A stretch of 64,000 nt of DNA. Origin: Actinoplanes sp. N902-109 (GTDB taxonomy: Bacteria > Actinomycetota > Actinomycetes > Mycobacteriales > Micromonosporaceae). A model generated the notes under the pieces. It was not told where the DNA came from, did no database searches, and saw only the letters and a list, made by a program, of their open reading frames with translations. Positions within the stretch are counted from its first letter, which is position 1, and each line of letters begins with the position of its first letter. A program made the translations under genes and the position numbers. The stretch lies in NCBI RefSeq assembly GCF_000389965.1, contig NC_021191.1:5023501-5087500 (forward strand), read 5' to 3'. Shown one piece after another: positions 40,829 to 49,472 of this stretch.

Positions 40829-41251
40829 GTGGGCCTCACCCAGTTGATCTACTGCAGCCGCCGCAGCGACGATTTGCGCCCCGAGGGTCTGTTCAGCATC
40901 CGCGACCAGGCCGTGTGGAACAACGCGCACCGCGACCTGACCGGCGTCCTGCTGTTCAACCGCGACCGCTTCCTGCAGTGCCTCGAGGGTGAGCGCCGGA
41001 CGGTCACGGCCACGTTCTGCACCATCTGCCAGGACGCCCGGCACGAGGAGATCGCCCTGATGAGCGTGCGCGACATCGTCGAGCGCAGTTTCCCGGACTG
41101 GTCGATGGGCCTGGTCGACGGCGACTCCGCCAGCCTGCGCGCGGCCATCGGCGACGTGCTGACCACCGACCGCTTCGACCCGGAAGGGATGCCGGCGGAG
41201 ACCACGATCACCCTCATGCAGCGGATGCGTACGCTGCGGTTCGCGTACTGA
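40829..41251 (+). CDS. BLUF-domain blue-light sensor
   Basis: The 140-residue product starts at GTG 40829, 7 bases after TAGCGT (40817-40822), so the message is probably leaderless. All residues of the flavin photocycle are present: Tyr8 (LIYCSR), Asn32, Gln50 (FLQCLEG) and Trp91 (FPDWSMG). Ordering and spacing match AppA-type BLUF domains. There is no attached output domain, only a short C-terminal helix, so it must signal through a protein partner, as short BLUF proteins do. It is divergent from the GH48 cellulase. Light-dependent control of motility or of c-di-GMP enzymes is known for other short BLUF proteins but not shown here. Confidence 0.92.
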   Translation: MGLTQLIYCSRRSDDLRPEGLFSIRDQAVWNNAHRDLTGVLLFNRDRFLQCLEGERRTVTATFCTICQDARHEEIALMSVRDIVERSFPDWSMGLVDGDSASLRAAIGDVLTTDRFDPEGMPAETTITLMQRMRTLRFAY

Positions 41252-41261
41252 GGTCCACGGC

Positions 41262-42047
41262 TCAGAAGCCGCCGGTCACCCGCGCCTCGGTGCCGCCCGC
41301 GGTGGTCCGGGCCGCATAGGTGTCGGACTTCGCCGAGCGGTCCTGCGCGTGGTTGAACTGGGCCGAGAACGTGTACTCGCCGGCCGGCAGCGTCTCGCCG
41401 TCGTTGAGCACGAAGTGGAACACCACGGTGTCGTCATGGGTGGTCATCGTCAGCGTCATCTTCTGCCGCGCGACCGTGCTCCACTTGTCGGTGCCGACCA
41501 CCTGGGCGGTCTTCTTGACGGTGATGGTCACGTCGAGCGCGGTGATGTCCTGGCCGCTGCTCAGCACCACGTCGCTCTGCGTCCAGTAGGCGTTCGACCC
41601 GGGGTTGATCTCACCGTGCGAGCTGAGATAGGCGTCGGCCGACGACGAGTGGCCCTGACCCGCGGGCGGGGGCGGCGGTGAAGAGGTCTTGTTCGAGGGC
41701 GGCCGCGAGGACGGTGCGTGCGAAGGCAGGCGGGAAGGCGCCGACGGGCGCGACGCAGCCGGGGACGGGGTGGGCGCCACGGTGGCCGGGCCGGGCTGCC
41801 GGGTCGGCGCCGCGACATGCTCGGTGCCGCCGTGGTTGCCGGCCAGCCGCACCCCCGCGATGCTGATCCCGAGCACGGCGGCCACCCCGGCCGCGGCAGC
41901 CAGCGGGCGCAACCGGATCAGGGCCGGGCGGCGCCGCTCGGTGCGGGTGGCCGCGATCCGCTGCAGCATGGCGTCGCGATCCGGCTGGTGCCGGCCGGCC
42001 TGCTCGCGCAGCACCGCCCGGAGGCGGCGCTCGTCCTGCTCACGCAT
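41262..42047 (-). CDS. Membrane protein coupled to an ECF sigma factor (probable anti-sigma)
   Basis: The 261-residue product starts at ATG 42047 after GGAGGAG and overlaps the sigma factor stop by 8 bases. Residues 1-45 are charged and helical (MREQDERRLRAVLREQAGRH), followed by one membrane helix (LAAAAGVAAVLGISIAGVRL), a Pro/Ser linker and an extracytoplasmic beta-rich domain of about 110 residues (DITALDVTITVKKTAQVVG; MTTHDDTVVFHFVLNDGETL). The layout and coupling suggest an anti-sigma factor, though a zinc-binding HxxxCxxC motif is absent. The outer domain, which has no family I know, might be the sensor. It converges on the BLUF gene with a 10-base gap. Confidence 0.75.
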   Translation of the reverse strand: MREQDERRLRAVLREQAGRHQPDRDAMLQRIAATRTERRRPALIRLRPLAAAAGVAAVLGISIAGVRLAGNHGGTEHVAAPTRQPGPATVAPTPSPAASRPSAPSRLPSHAPSSRPPSNKTSSPPPPPAGQGHSSSADAYLSSHGEINPGSNAYWTQSDVVLSSGQDITALDVTITVKKTAQVVGTDKWSTVARQKMTLTMTTHDDTVVFHFVLNDGETLPAGEYTFSAQFNHAQDRSAKSDTYAARTTAGGTEARVTGGF

Positions 42048-42576
42048 GGCGGCCTCCTCCGGCACTCAACGGGATGTCCTGCAGAAAGGTGCTCAATTGT
42101 GCGGCACCGCGCGAGGTGTGGCTCTTGACGGCCCCCACCGAGATGCCGAGGATCTCGGCGACCTCGCGTTCGGGCACGTCGAAGGCATAGCGCAGGATCA
42201 CGCACTCGCGCCGGCGCACCGGCAGCTTGTCCAGCGCCGCCCGGACGTCCAGCACCGCCGGGGTGTCCGGCTCGCTGCGGTCGCGGCGCAGCAGCCCGAG
42301 CCGGAGCAGGCCGTGCCGCTCGCGGGTCTGCCGCTTGATCCACTGCCGGGCCAGGTTGGTCAGGATGCCCCGGGCGTACGCCAGCGGGCTGTCCGCCGCC
42401 TCGACCCGCGCCCAGTGCTTCCAGACCTCGGTGAAGGCGTCCGCGGCCAGGTCGTCGGCGATCCCGGCGTCCCCGGTGACCAGGTAGGCCAGCCGGGACA
42501 GATCCGCGTGGTGCTCGTCGAAGAACCGGCGGAAGGCACGCTCGACGTCGGCATCGGCGACGCGATCCTCGCTCAC
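42040..42576 (-). CDS. ECF RNA polymerase sigma factor (SigE/SigJ-like)
   Basis: The 178-residue product starts at GTG 42576 with GGAAGGAC upstream. Region 2 is at about 15-80 (FFDEHHADLSRLAYLVTGD, then AGIADDLAADAFTEVWKHW) and region 4 at about 115-165 (KLPVRRRECVILRYAFDVPE, then EVAEILGISVGAVKSHTSRG). The family is the SigE/sigma-70 group often called SigM/SigJ-like in annotations. Overlap with the membrane protein shows the pair is translated together. What signal releases it is not clear from sequence; the downstream protein has no zinc motif, so control by redox is less likely. Confidence 0.92.
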   Translation of the reverse strand: MSEDRVADADVERAFRRFFDEHHADLSRLAYLVTGDAGIADDLAADAFTEVWKHWARVEAADSPLAYARGILTNLARQWIKRQTRERHGLLRLGLLRRDRSEPDTPAVLDVRAALDKLPVRRRECVILRYAFDVPEREVAEILGISVGAVKSHTSRGAAQLSTFLQDIPLSAGGGRHA

Positions 42577-42931
42577 GCGGTCCTTCCCGGCAGACGACGC
42601 GGGTGGTGCAGGGGGCCGGCTGCCCCGCGCCGGGGCACGTGGCGACCGGGGCAGCCGGAGTATGTCAGCCGGCGCGTGCGACGTCACCGCCGGTCCCCCC
42701 GCCCGGCACCGGCGCGGATGCCGCCGGCCGCGAGGACGTCGCCGGCCGCCTGGGGGGAAGCGGCCGGCGACGCCGGAGGGAGAGCGGTCATGGCAGGCGC
42801 GTCCTTCGCCGAGAGCCGGAGCAATGTCTGCGGCCCGCCGGCGGAGAGACCGGTGAGGTCCGGGAACGGTCCCTCCGCGGGCGAACAAACCCTCAGTGCG
42901 TCGGCGGCCCGGAAAGGTTGCCCGGTTTTCG
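42577..42931. other. Intergenic region upstream of the ECF sigma gene
   Basis: This 355-base gap lies between the ECF sigma gene and the terminator of the GH42 operon. Open frames here show no family signature. Its right edge is AT-richer and belongs to the terminator; the part near 42577-42640 should hold the sigma factor promoter, but no clear -35/-10 pair stands out. Confidence 0.5.
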
Positions 42932-42974
42932 GAAAAAACTTCGTGGCCGCCTCCCGGGTGCGGAGACGGCCACG
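42932..42974 (-). terminator. Rho-independent terminator of the GH42 operon
   Basis: On the minus strand an 8-bp stem (42967-42974 with 42942-42949, CGTGGCCG and its complement) has a 17-base loop and is followed by GAAGTTTTTT. The run of six T (42933-42938) and the position 16 bases after the GH42 stop make this a clear terminator. Confidence 0.85.
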
Positions 42975-42989
42975 ACGATCGCCGGCAAT

Positions 42990-44981
42990 CTATACCGTAC
43001 GGCGCAGCACCGTCACGCCGCGTGGCTCGATCAGGTCCGCCCGGCCGTGCAGCACCTCGCCGTCGAGACCGGTCAGCTCGACCGGCTCGGCGGTGCGGTT
43101 GATCAGGAACCAGAACTCGCCGCGGATCGCGAGCTCGACCCGGCCCCGCAGCTCCTGCGGCAGCTCACTGCCGATGCCGGCCCGCTCGAGCAGCTCCGCG
43201 AGCACCGGCGCCAGGCCGTCCGGGCCGAGCCGGGTGGACACGTACGCGGCCGACCCCCGGCCCGCCGTACGCCGGGTGATCGCGGCACCGCCCTCCTTGT
43301 AGCGGGCCAGCACCTCGACCCCGTCCCCGGTGACCTCGACATGGTCGGTCCACACCGTGCCGGTCGTACCGTTGGACAGCGCCGCGGTCTCGCCGTCCAG
43401 CAGCGGCTCGAACTCCTCGATGCGGATGCCGAGCAGCTCACGCAGCGCCCCCGGGTACCCGCCGAGCCACACGTGGTCGTGCTCGTCGACGATGCCGGAG
43501 AAGTACGTCGTGACGAGGTGCCCGCCGCCGGTGACGTAACCCTCGAGCCGCTCCCGCAGTTCCCCCGGCACCACGTGCAGGATCGGCGCCACCACCAGGT
43601 CGTAGCCGGCCAGCTCGGCGTGGGCGGGGACGACGTCCACGCGGACGCCGAGGGCCAGGAACGCGGAGTACCAGTCCAGCGCCTCCTGCTTGTAGCGCAG
43701 CCGCTCGGTCGGGTGCGAGTCCTGCTCACTGGCCCACCACGAGTCCCAGTCGAACACGATGGCGGTGCGGGCGGCGGTGCGCCGTACCCCCGAAAGGGCC
43801 GAAAGACGCTGCAGGGTCGCACCCAGCTCGACCACCCCGCGGAACACGTCGCTGTCCGCGCCGGCGTGCGGGACCATCGCCGAGTGGTACTTCTCGGCCC
43901 CGGCCCGGGACTGCCGCCACTGGAAGAAGCAGACCGCGTCCGCGCCGTGTGCGACATGCGTCAGCGAGTCCCGCAGCAGCTCACCCGGCTTCTTCGGGAC
44001 GTTCACCGGCTGCCAGTTGACCGCACTGGCCGAGTGCTCCATGAGGAACCAGGGATCGCCCCCGGCCACCCCGGCGGTCAGGCTGGCCGAGAAGGACAGG
44101 TCGTCCAGCGACTGCGGCCCGGGCAGCCGGTAGTGGTCGTTGCTGACGAAGTCGACGTCGGCCGCCCAGGCGGCGTAGTCCATCGGCTTCTGCGCACCCA
44201 TGATCATGAAGTTGGTGGTGACCGGGACGTCCGGGGTCAGCTCGTGCAGCACGTCCCGCTCGGCGCGCAGGTACTCGCGCAGCGCGTCGGACGAGAAGCG
44301 CTTGAAGTCGAGCTGCTGGGTCGGGTTCGGGTGGGTCGCGGCCAGCCGGGGCGGCAGGATCTGCGCCCACTCGCTGTAGTGCTGCGACCAGAACGACGTG
44401 CCCCAGGCCGCGTTGAGCGCGTCCAGGTCGGTGTAGCGCTCCCGCAGCCACCCGCGGAACGCCGCCGCGGCGTCGTCCGAGAAGTCGTACACGTTGTGGC
44501 AGCCCAGCTCGTTCGACACGTGCCAGGCGGTCAGCGCCGGGTGGTTGCCGTAGCGCCCGGCCATCGCCCGGACCAGGCGCAGCGCGTGCTCCCGGAAGAC
44601 CGGCGAGGTGGGGCGCCACTGCTGACGCCCGCCCGGCCAGATCGTGCGGCCCTGCTGGTCGACCGGCAGGATCTCCGGGTGCTTGGTGGTCAGCCACGGC
44701 GGCGGGGACGCCGTCGCGGTGGCCAGGTCGACGGAGATGCCCCCGGCGTGCAGCAGGTCCATGACCTCGTCGAGCCAGCCGAAGTCGTACTCACCCTCGC
44801 GGGGTTCGAGCCGGGCCCAGGAGAAGATGGCCAGCGAGACGACGGTGACGCCGGCCGCACGCATCAGCCGGATGTCGTCGTCCCACACCTCCCGGGGCCA
44901 CTGCTCGGGGTTGTAGTCGGCACCGAACTCCAGCCGGGGCTGCTGCCCCGGCCGGGTCGGGCGAAGCCAGCGTGTCGTCAC
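42990..44981 (-). CDS. GH42 beta-galactosidase
   Basis: The 663-residue intracellular enzyme starts at GTG 44981, overlapping the stop of the binding-protein gene (GTGA). The N-terminal signature is FGADYNPEQWPREVWDDD. The acid/base Glu158 lies in AWHVSNELGCH and the nucleophile Glu315 in WFLMEHSAS. A middle trimer-forming domain and a C-terminal beta domain follow. There is no signal peptide. It hydrolyses terminal beta-galactosides, for example from galactan, arabinogalactan or lactulose-type oligosaccharides brought in by the ABC transporter genes of the same operon. LacI-type boxes sit at the operon start. Confidence 0.95.
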   Translation of the reverse strand: MTTRWLRPTRPGQQPRLEFGADYNPEQWPREVWDDDIRLMRAAGVTVVSLAIFSWARLEPREGEYDFGWLDEVMDLLHAGGISVDLATATASPPPWLTTKHPEILPVDQQGRTIWPGGRQQWRPTSPVFREHALRLVRAMAGRYGNHPALTAWHVSNELGCHNVYDFSDDAAAAFRGWLRERYTDLDALNAAWGTSFWSQHYSEWAQILPPRLAATHPNPTQQLDFKRFSSDALREYLRAERDVLHELTPDVPVTTNFMIMGAQKPMDYAAWAADVDFVSNDHYRLPGPQSLDDLSFSASLTAGVAGGDPWFLMEHSASAVNWQPVNVPKKPGELLRDSLTHVAHGADAVCFFQWRQSRAGAEKYHSAMVPHAGADSDVFRGVVELGATLQRLSALSGVRRTAARTAIVFDWDSWWASEQDSHPTERLRYKQEALDWYSAFLALGVRVDVVPAHAELAGYDLVVAPILHVVPGELRERLEGYVTGGGHLVTTYFSGIVDEHDHVWLGGYPGALRELLGIRIEEFEPLLDGETAALSNGTTGTVWTDHVEVTGDGVEVLARYKEGGAAITRRTAGRGSAAYVSTRLGPDGLAPVLAELLERAGIGSELPQELRGRVELAIRGEFWFLINRTAEPVELTGLDGEVLHGRADLIEPRGVTVLRRTV

Positions 44982-46330
44982 TTGACCGTGAACCCCTGTT
45001 CCTTGCCGTAGGCGGCGGACTGGTCCTGCCATGCCTTGAGGCCGTCGGCCAGCGTGGTCGAGGACACGTACGCCTTGCCGACGGTGTCGTTGAAGATGTT
45101 GTTCGAGTAGACCTGGAACGGCAGGTAGGTCCAGCCGGTCGCCACGGCCTGCGCGGACTTGGCGAAGACCTCGTTGGCCTTCTGCCCGCCGAAGTACTTG
45201 AACTCGGTGTTCAGCCAGGACGGGTCGGCCAGCGTGGCGCTGGTCGCCGGGAACGCCCCGTTGTCCACCCGGATCTTCACGCCGTCACCCTGGTTGGCGT
45301 ACTTCAGGAAGCCGTACGCGAGGGTCGAGCTGGCCGCCTTCTCGGTGATGGCGAGCGAGCTGCCGCCGTTCTCCGCGGACACGTTCTGCCCGGCCTGCCA
45401 CTGGGGCAGCTCGGCGACGCGCCACTTGCCGGAACCGCTGGCGGCGCTGGTGGTGAAGTTGGCGGGCATCCACGCGCCGGTGGACAGCGTGGCGATGCTG
45501 CCGTTGGCCAGGCCCTGGAACCACTGGTCGCTCCAGGAGGTGATCGGGGCGAGCAGCTTCTCGCTGATCAGCGCCTGCCAGACCTTGACGAACTCCTGGG
45601 TGCCGGGGTCACCGGCGAAGTTGATGCCGACGTTGGTGCCGTCGACGGAGTACGGCTTGCCGCCGGCCTGCCAGATCAGGCTGGTCACGAACCCGGCGTC
45701 GCCGGTGTCGTTGGCGATGTAGACCTTGGGGTCGGCCTGGTGCAGCTTGCGGGCCGCGTCGAGGAACTCGGTCCAGGTCTTGGGCACCGCGATCTGGTAC
45801 TTGTCGAAGATGTCCTTGTTGTAGAACATCGCCATGGGGCCGGAGTCCATCGGCAGGCCGTAGATGCCGCCGCCGCTGTTCACCGAGTTCCACGGGCCCG
45901 GGTTGTACTGCGTCTTGAGCGAGGCCGCGCCGAACGTGCCCAGGTCCTTCAGGTTCTTCTGCAGCGCGAACTGCGGGAGCGCGAAGTACTCGATCTGGGC
46001 GACGTCCGGGATGCCGGTGCCGGCCTGGAAGGCGTTCTGCAGGGCGGTGTACTGATCCTTGCTGGTGCCCACGTTGGCCAGGTTGACCTTGACGTTGGGG
46101 TACTTCTTCTGGAACTCCTCGACCACCTTGGTCAGCGTCGGCTCCCAGGCCCAGACGGTGAGGTTGCCGCCCTTCTGCAGGGCCGCCTCGACGTCGGCGT
46201 CGGAGACCGACTGCGCCGCGGTGCTGCCACCGCTGCTGGAGTCGTCGTCCCCGCCGCAGGCGGCCAGGGCGAGGGAAACCGTGGAGGCGAGAGCCGCACC
46301 GAGCAGCCGACGCCGAGTGAAAGCGGACAT
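44978..46330 (-). CDS. ABC sugar-binding lipoprotein (family 1, oligosaccharide type)
   Basis: The 450-residue product has a signal with a double Arg (TRRRLLGAALASTVS) and a lipobox ending in LALAAC, a Ser-rich linker, then a type 1 extracellular binding-protein domain. Diagnostic stretches are GNLTVWAWEP, AGTGIPDVAQIEYFAL, LPMDSGPMAMFYNKDIFDKY and GTGAWMP-like turn STGAWMPANF. It captures an oligosaccharide at the outer surface and hands it to the two permeases upstream in the operon. It is separated from the preceding permease gene by 14 bases. The final product of the operon, GH42, indicates a beta-galactoside as ligand; this is inference. Confidence 0.93.
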   Translation of the reverse strand: MSAFTRRRLLGAALASTVSLALAACGGDDDSSSGGSTAAQSVSDADVEAALQKGGNLTVWAWEPTLTKVVEEFQKKYPNVKVNLANVGTSKDQYTALQNAFQAGTGIPDVAQIEYFALPQFALQKNLKDLGTFGAASLKTQYNPGPWNSVNSGGGIYGLPMDSGPMAMFYNKDIFDKYQIAVPKTWTEFLDAARKLHQADPKVYIANDTGDAGFVTSLIWQAGGKPYSVDGTNVGINFAGDPGTQEFVKVWQALISEKLLAPITSWSDQWFQGLANGSIATLSTGAWMPANFTTSAASGSGKWRVAELPQWQAGQNVSAENGGSSLAITEKAASSTLAYGFLKYANQGDGVKIRVDNGAFPATSATLADPSWLNTEFKYFGGQKANEVFAKSAQAVATGWTYLPFQVYSNNIFNDTVGKAYVSSTTLADGLKAWQDQSAAYGKEQGFTVK

Positions 46331-46344
46331 CTGTCTTACCCCTC

Positions 46345-47262
46345 TTATTCTTTGACGCTGCCGGCGGCGAGGCCGGACTGCCAGTAGCGCTGCAGCAGCA
46401 GGAATGCGGCCAGCAGCGGGATGATCGTGAGCAGGGACCCGGTGATGACCAGGTTGAAGATGGCCTCGCCACCGGCGGTCGCGGCCTGGGCGTTCCAGGC
46501 GTTCAGGCCGAGGGTCAGCGGATACCAGTCGGGGTTGCGCAGCATGATCAGCGGCAGGAAGTAGTTGTTCCAGGTGGCGACCATGCTGAACAGCAGGACG
46601 GTGACGATGCCCGGGGCCAGCAGCGGCAGCACGATCCGGAAGAACGTGCGGAACTCCCCGGAACCGTCGACCCGCGCCGCCTCGAGGATCTCGTCAGGCA
46701 CCGCCGAGGCCGCGAACGTCCACATCAGGTACAGCCCGAACGGGGTGATCAGCGACGGGATGATCACCGACCACGGGGTGTTGGTCAGGCCCATCTTGGC
46801 GAACATCAAGAACGTCGGTACGGCCAGAGCAGTCCCCGGTACGGCGACCGCACCGATGACGATGGCGAAGACGGCCTTCTTGCCGACGAAGGTGTACTTG
46901 GCCAGCCCGTACCCGGCGAGCACGGCCAGGAACGTCGCGCCGCCCGCGCCCACCACCACGTACAGCAGGGTGTTGAGCAGCCAGCGGACGAAGATGCCGT
47001 CGTTGTAGGTGAACGTGTCGGCGATGTTGCTGAAGAACGCGAACGGGCCGTCGTCGAACCACAGCCCGAACGAGGTGAACAGCCCGTCCTGGGTCTTGGT
47101 CGAGTTGATCACCAGCCAGGCCAGCGGCAGCAGGCTGTAGACCAGCACGATGCCGGTGAGCAGGGTGAGGGTGACGCTCTTGCGCCCGCGCGGGCTCTGC
47201 TGTGCCGGTGCGTCCTCCGCCTCGGCGCCGGTCCGCTGCGCGGTGGTGACCGCTGTGGTCAT
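46345..47262 (-). CDS. ABC sugar permease (MalG/LacG type)
   Basis: The 305-residue product has six predicted membrane helices and the cytoplasmic EAA loop (EILEAARVDGSGEFRTFFRI) that contacts the ATPase. The N-terminus is long and polar. It begins one base after the stop of the first permease gene, showing tight co-translation. It pairs with the MalF-type subunit to form the membrane pore. No ATPase is encoded in the operon; in actinomycetes such systems are usually energised by a shared MsiK protein encoded elsewhere. Confidence 0.93.
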   Translation of the reverse strand: MTTAVTTAQRTGAEAEDAPAQQSPRGRKSVTLTLLTGIVLVYSLLPLAWLVINSTKTQDGLFTSFGLWFDDGPFAFFSNIADTFTYNDGIFVRWLLNTLLYVVVGAGGATFLAVLAGYGLAKYTFVGKKAVFAIVIGAVAVPGTALAVPTFLMFAKMGLTNTPWSVIIPSLITPFGLYLMWTFAASAVPDEILEAARVDGSGEFRTFFRIVLPLLAPGIVTVLLFSMVATWNNYFLPLIMLRNPDWYPLTLGLNAWNAQAATAGGEAIFNLVITGSLLTIIPLLAAFLLLQRYWQSGLAAGSVKE

Positions 47263-47263
47263 G

Positions 47264-48145
47264 TCAGCGCTCCTTCGTGCCGCGCAGCTGGACGACGTAG
47301 GCGATCACCATCGTGATGACGCCCATGACGATCGCCACGGTGGCGGAGTAGTTGTACTGCTGGCCGGCGAAGGACAGGTTGTAGGCGTACAAGTTCGGGG
47401 TGAAGTCGGTGGTGATCGCGTTCGGCGCCAGCTTCTGCAGGATGCTGGGCTCGTTGAACAGCTGGAAGCTGCCGATGATGGAGAAGATCGTGGCGACCAC
47501 CAGGGCACCGCGGATGGCCGGCAGCTTGATCGCGGTGATCTTCCGGAACTCCCCGGCGCCGTCGATCTCGGCCGACTCGTAGAGCGAGCCCGGGATCGTG
47601 CGCAGCGCGGAGTAGAAGATCAGCATGTTGTACCCGGTGAACTCCCAGGTGTTGATGTTGCCGATCGAGGCGAGGATCCAGCCCGGCGACAGCAGGTCCG
47701 GCAGGTGCCAGCCGAGCGCGTCGTTGATGCTGCCGACCAGGCCGAACTGGGAGCCGTACATGAAGCCCCACATGAGCGCCGCGACCACGGCCGGCACGGC
47801 GTACGGCAGGAAGATCGTGACCCGGAAGAACGCCTTGCCGTACAGCCGCCCGCTGTCGATGGCCAGGGCCACCAGCAGCGCGACGAACAGCATGATCGGC
47901 ACCTGGACCACCAGGAACAGCGACACCCGGCCGACCGCGGACCAGAAGTTGGGGTCGGTCAGCGCCTGCTGGTAGTTGTCCAGCCCGACGAACGAGTTGC
48001 CGCCGATCAGCCGGTTCTTGAACAGGCTCAGATAGATCGAGTAGACGATCGGCGCCAGGAACACCAGCGCGAAGACGGCCATGAAGGGGCCGACGAACTG
48101 CCAGCCTCTCCACGACCGGCGGCGCCGGACTGCGATGTCGGCCAC
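47264..48145 (-). CDS. ABC sugar permease (MalF/LacF type), first gene of the operon
   Basis: The 293-residue product has six membrane helices and an EAA loop (SLYESAEIDGAGEFRKITAI). It is the promoter-proximal gene of the operon permease-permease-binding protein-GH42. The order is unusual because the binding protein generally comes first. The start ATG lies 25 bases from the first LacI operator, so repression would directly cover its promoter region. Confidence 0.93.
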   Translation of the reverse strand: MADIAVRRRRSWRGWQFVGPFMAVFALVFLAPIVYSIYLSLFKNRLIGGNSFVGLDNYQQALTDPNFWSAVGRVSLFLVVQVPIMLFVALLVALAIDSGRLYGKAFFRVTIFLPYAVPAVVAALMWGFMYGSQFGLVGSINDALGWHLPDLLSPGWILASIGNINTWEFTGYNMLIFYSALRTIPGSLYESAEIDGAGEFRKITAIKLPAIRGALVVATIFSIIGSFQLFNEPSILQKLAPNAITTDFTPNLYAYNLSFAGQQYNYSATVAIVMGVITMVIAYVVQLRGTKER

Positions 48146-48169
48146 GTGACGTCCCTTCTCCCGGCCTCG

Positions 48170-48187
48170 GATGTTTACGTAAACATC
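48170..48187. promoter_or_regulatory. LacI-type operator 1
   Basis: GATGTTTACGTAAACATC is a perfect 18-bp palindrome in the divergent region, upstream of the permease gene. TTACGTAA-centred palindromes are typical of LacI-family regulators. Confidence 0.85.
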
Positions 48188-48236
48188 TCGCTCCGCCGCA
48201 GGCCCGGGGTTCGTGTTACAAGCTGATGACGGGAAT

Positions 48237-48254
48237 GATGTTTACGTTAACATC
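48237..48254. promoter_or_regulatory. LacI-type operator 2
   Basis: GATGTTTACGTTAACATC differs from operator 1 at one position. The centres are 67 bases apart, about six helical turns, which would allow DNA looping or cooperative binding. It is 52 bases before the lacI start codon. Confidence 0.85.
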
Positions 48255-48305
48255 GCGGTGATAGTTTCACCATGATCAGCAATCGTCAAGAAGGAGCCGC
48301 AGGTC

Positions 48306-49325
48306 ATGACCCCAGCCAGGCGCCAACCGGCACGCCGGGTCTCGATGGCGGACGTGGCGCGGGCGGCGGGCGTGTCGGCTCAGACGGTTTCCCGGGTGGC
48401 CAACGGGCACCCCAGCGTCGTCGAGTCCACCCGCACCGAGGTCCTCGCCGCGATGGCCCGGCTGGGCTACCGGCCCAACAGCGCGGCCCGGGCCCTCAAA
48501 CGCGGTGAGTTCCGCACCCTCGGCGTCATCCTGTTCACGCTGGCCACCACGGGCAACAGCCGCACGGTCGAGGCGATCGCGTCGCACGCCGCCCAGGAGG
48601 GCTACGCGATCACGCTCATCCCGGTGGCGATGCCGACCCAGGACGGCGTGCTGGGGGCGTTCACCCGCCTCGGCGAACTGGCCGTCGACGGCATCGTCGT
48701 GATCATGGAAGTGCACCTGCTCGACGCGGCCAACCTGGAGCTGCCGCCGAACGTGCCGCTGATCGTCGTGGACTCGGACGCCGGCGAGCGCTACCCGGTC
48801 GTCGACACCGACCAGGCCGACGGCGCCCGGCAGGCCACCCGGCACCTGCTCGACCTGGGCCATCGCACGGTCCGGCACGTCAGCGGCCCCACCGGGTCGT
48901 TCGCCGCGGGCCGCCGGATGGCCGCCTGGCAGCAGACCCTGGAAGCGGCCGGGCGGCCGGTCCCGCCGCCGCAGCACGGCGACTGGAGCGCCGAGTCCGG
49001 TTACCGGGCGGGGCTCGTCCTGGCCGCCGAGCCGGACTGCACCGCCGTCTTCGCCGCCAACGACCAGATGGCGCTGGGCGTCATGCGGGCCCTGCACGAG
49101 GCCGGCAAGCAGATCCCCGGCGACGTCAGCGTGGTCGGCTTCGACGACATCCCCGAGGCCAACGCCTTCTACCCGCCGCTGACCACGGTGCACCAGGACT
49201 TCGCCGAGATAGGGCGCCGCTGCGTGGACGGCCTGCTGCACCAGATCCGGCACGAGCCCGGCCACCCCGGCACCGACCTGGTGCCGACCCGGCTGGTCAT
49301 CCGGGGGAGCACCGCCGCGCCGTGA
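48306..49325 (+). CDS. LacI-family transcriptional regulator
   Basis: The 339-residue product starts at ATG 48306 after AAGGAG. An N-terminal LacI helix-turn-helix (SMADVARAAGVSAQTVSRVA, with hinge NSAARALKRG) precedes a sugar-binding domain of the PBP-1 type (LIVVDSDAGERYPVVDTDQ; AVFAANDQMALGVMRAL; SVVGFDDIPEAN). It is divergent from the permease/GH42 operon and faces two nearly identical 18-bp palindromes, so it very probably represses that operon and itself until a galactoside-like inducer binds. Confidence 0.95.
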   Translation: MTPARRQPARRVSMADVARAAGVSAQTVSRVANGHPSVVESTRTEVLAAMARLGYRPNSAARALKRGEFRTLGVILFTLATTGNSRTVEAIASHAAQEGYAITLIPVAMPTQDGVLGAFTRLGELAVDGIVVIMEVHLLDAANLELPPNVPLIVVDSDAGERYPVVDTDQADGARQATRHLLDLGHRTVRHVSGPTGSFAAGRRMAAWQQTLEAAGRPVPPPQHGDWSAESGYRAGLVLAAEPDCTAVFAANDQMALGVMRALHEAGKQIPGDVSVVGFDDIPEANAFYPPLTTVHQDFAEIGRRCVDGLLHQIRHEPGHPGTDLVPTRLVIRGSTAAP

Positions 49326-49410
49326 GGGGTGGGCACGGTCATCGCCGGCTGGGACGGCTGGCGCTGCCACCTGCACCGGCTGGCGGTGGCACCCGCACAC
49401 CGCTCACCGC

Positions 49411-49459
49411 GGACCGGGGGCCCGGCCGCCCCACGGGGGCAAGGCGGCCGGGCCGGTCC
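49411..49459. terminator. Bidirectional terminator between lacI and rpf
   Basis: A perfect 12-bp stem (GGCCCGGCCGCC at 49419-49430 with its complement at 49443-49454) can be extended by GGACC/GGTCC outside a small bulge. It stands between convergent lacI and rpf genes. Confidence 0.75.
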
Positions 49460-49472
49460 TGACGTGTGGTGC

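Noticed and set aside
40829..41251. Bidirectional CebR control of BLUF as a firm call
   Set aside because: The box near BLUF matches at only 11 of 14 positions; it is reported as a possibility, not as an established operator.
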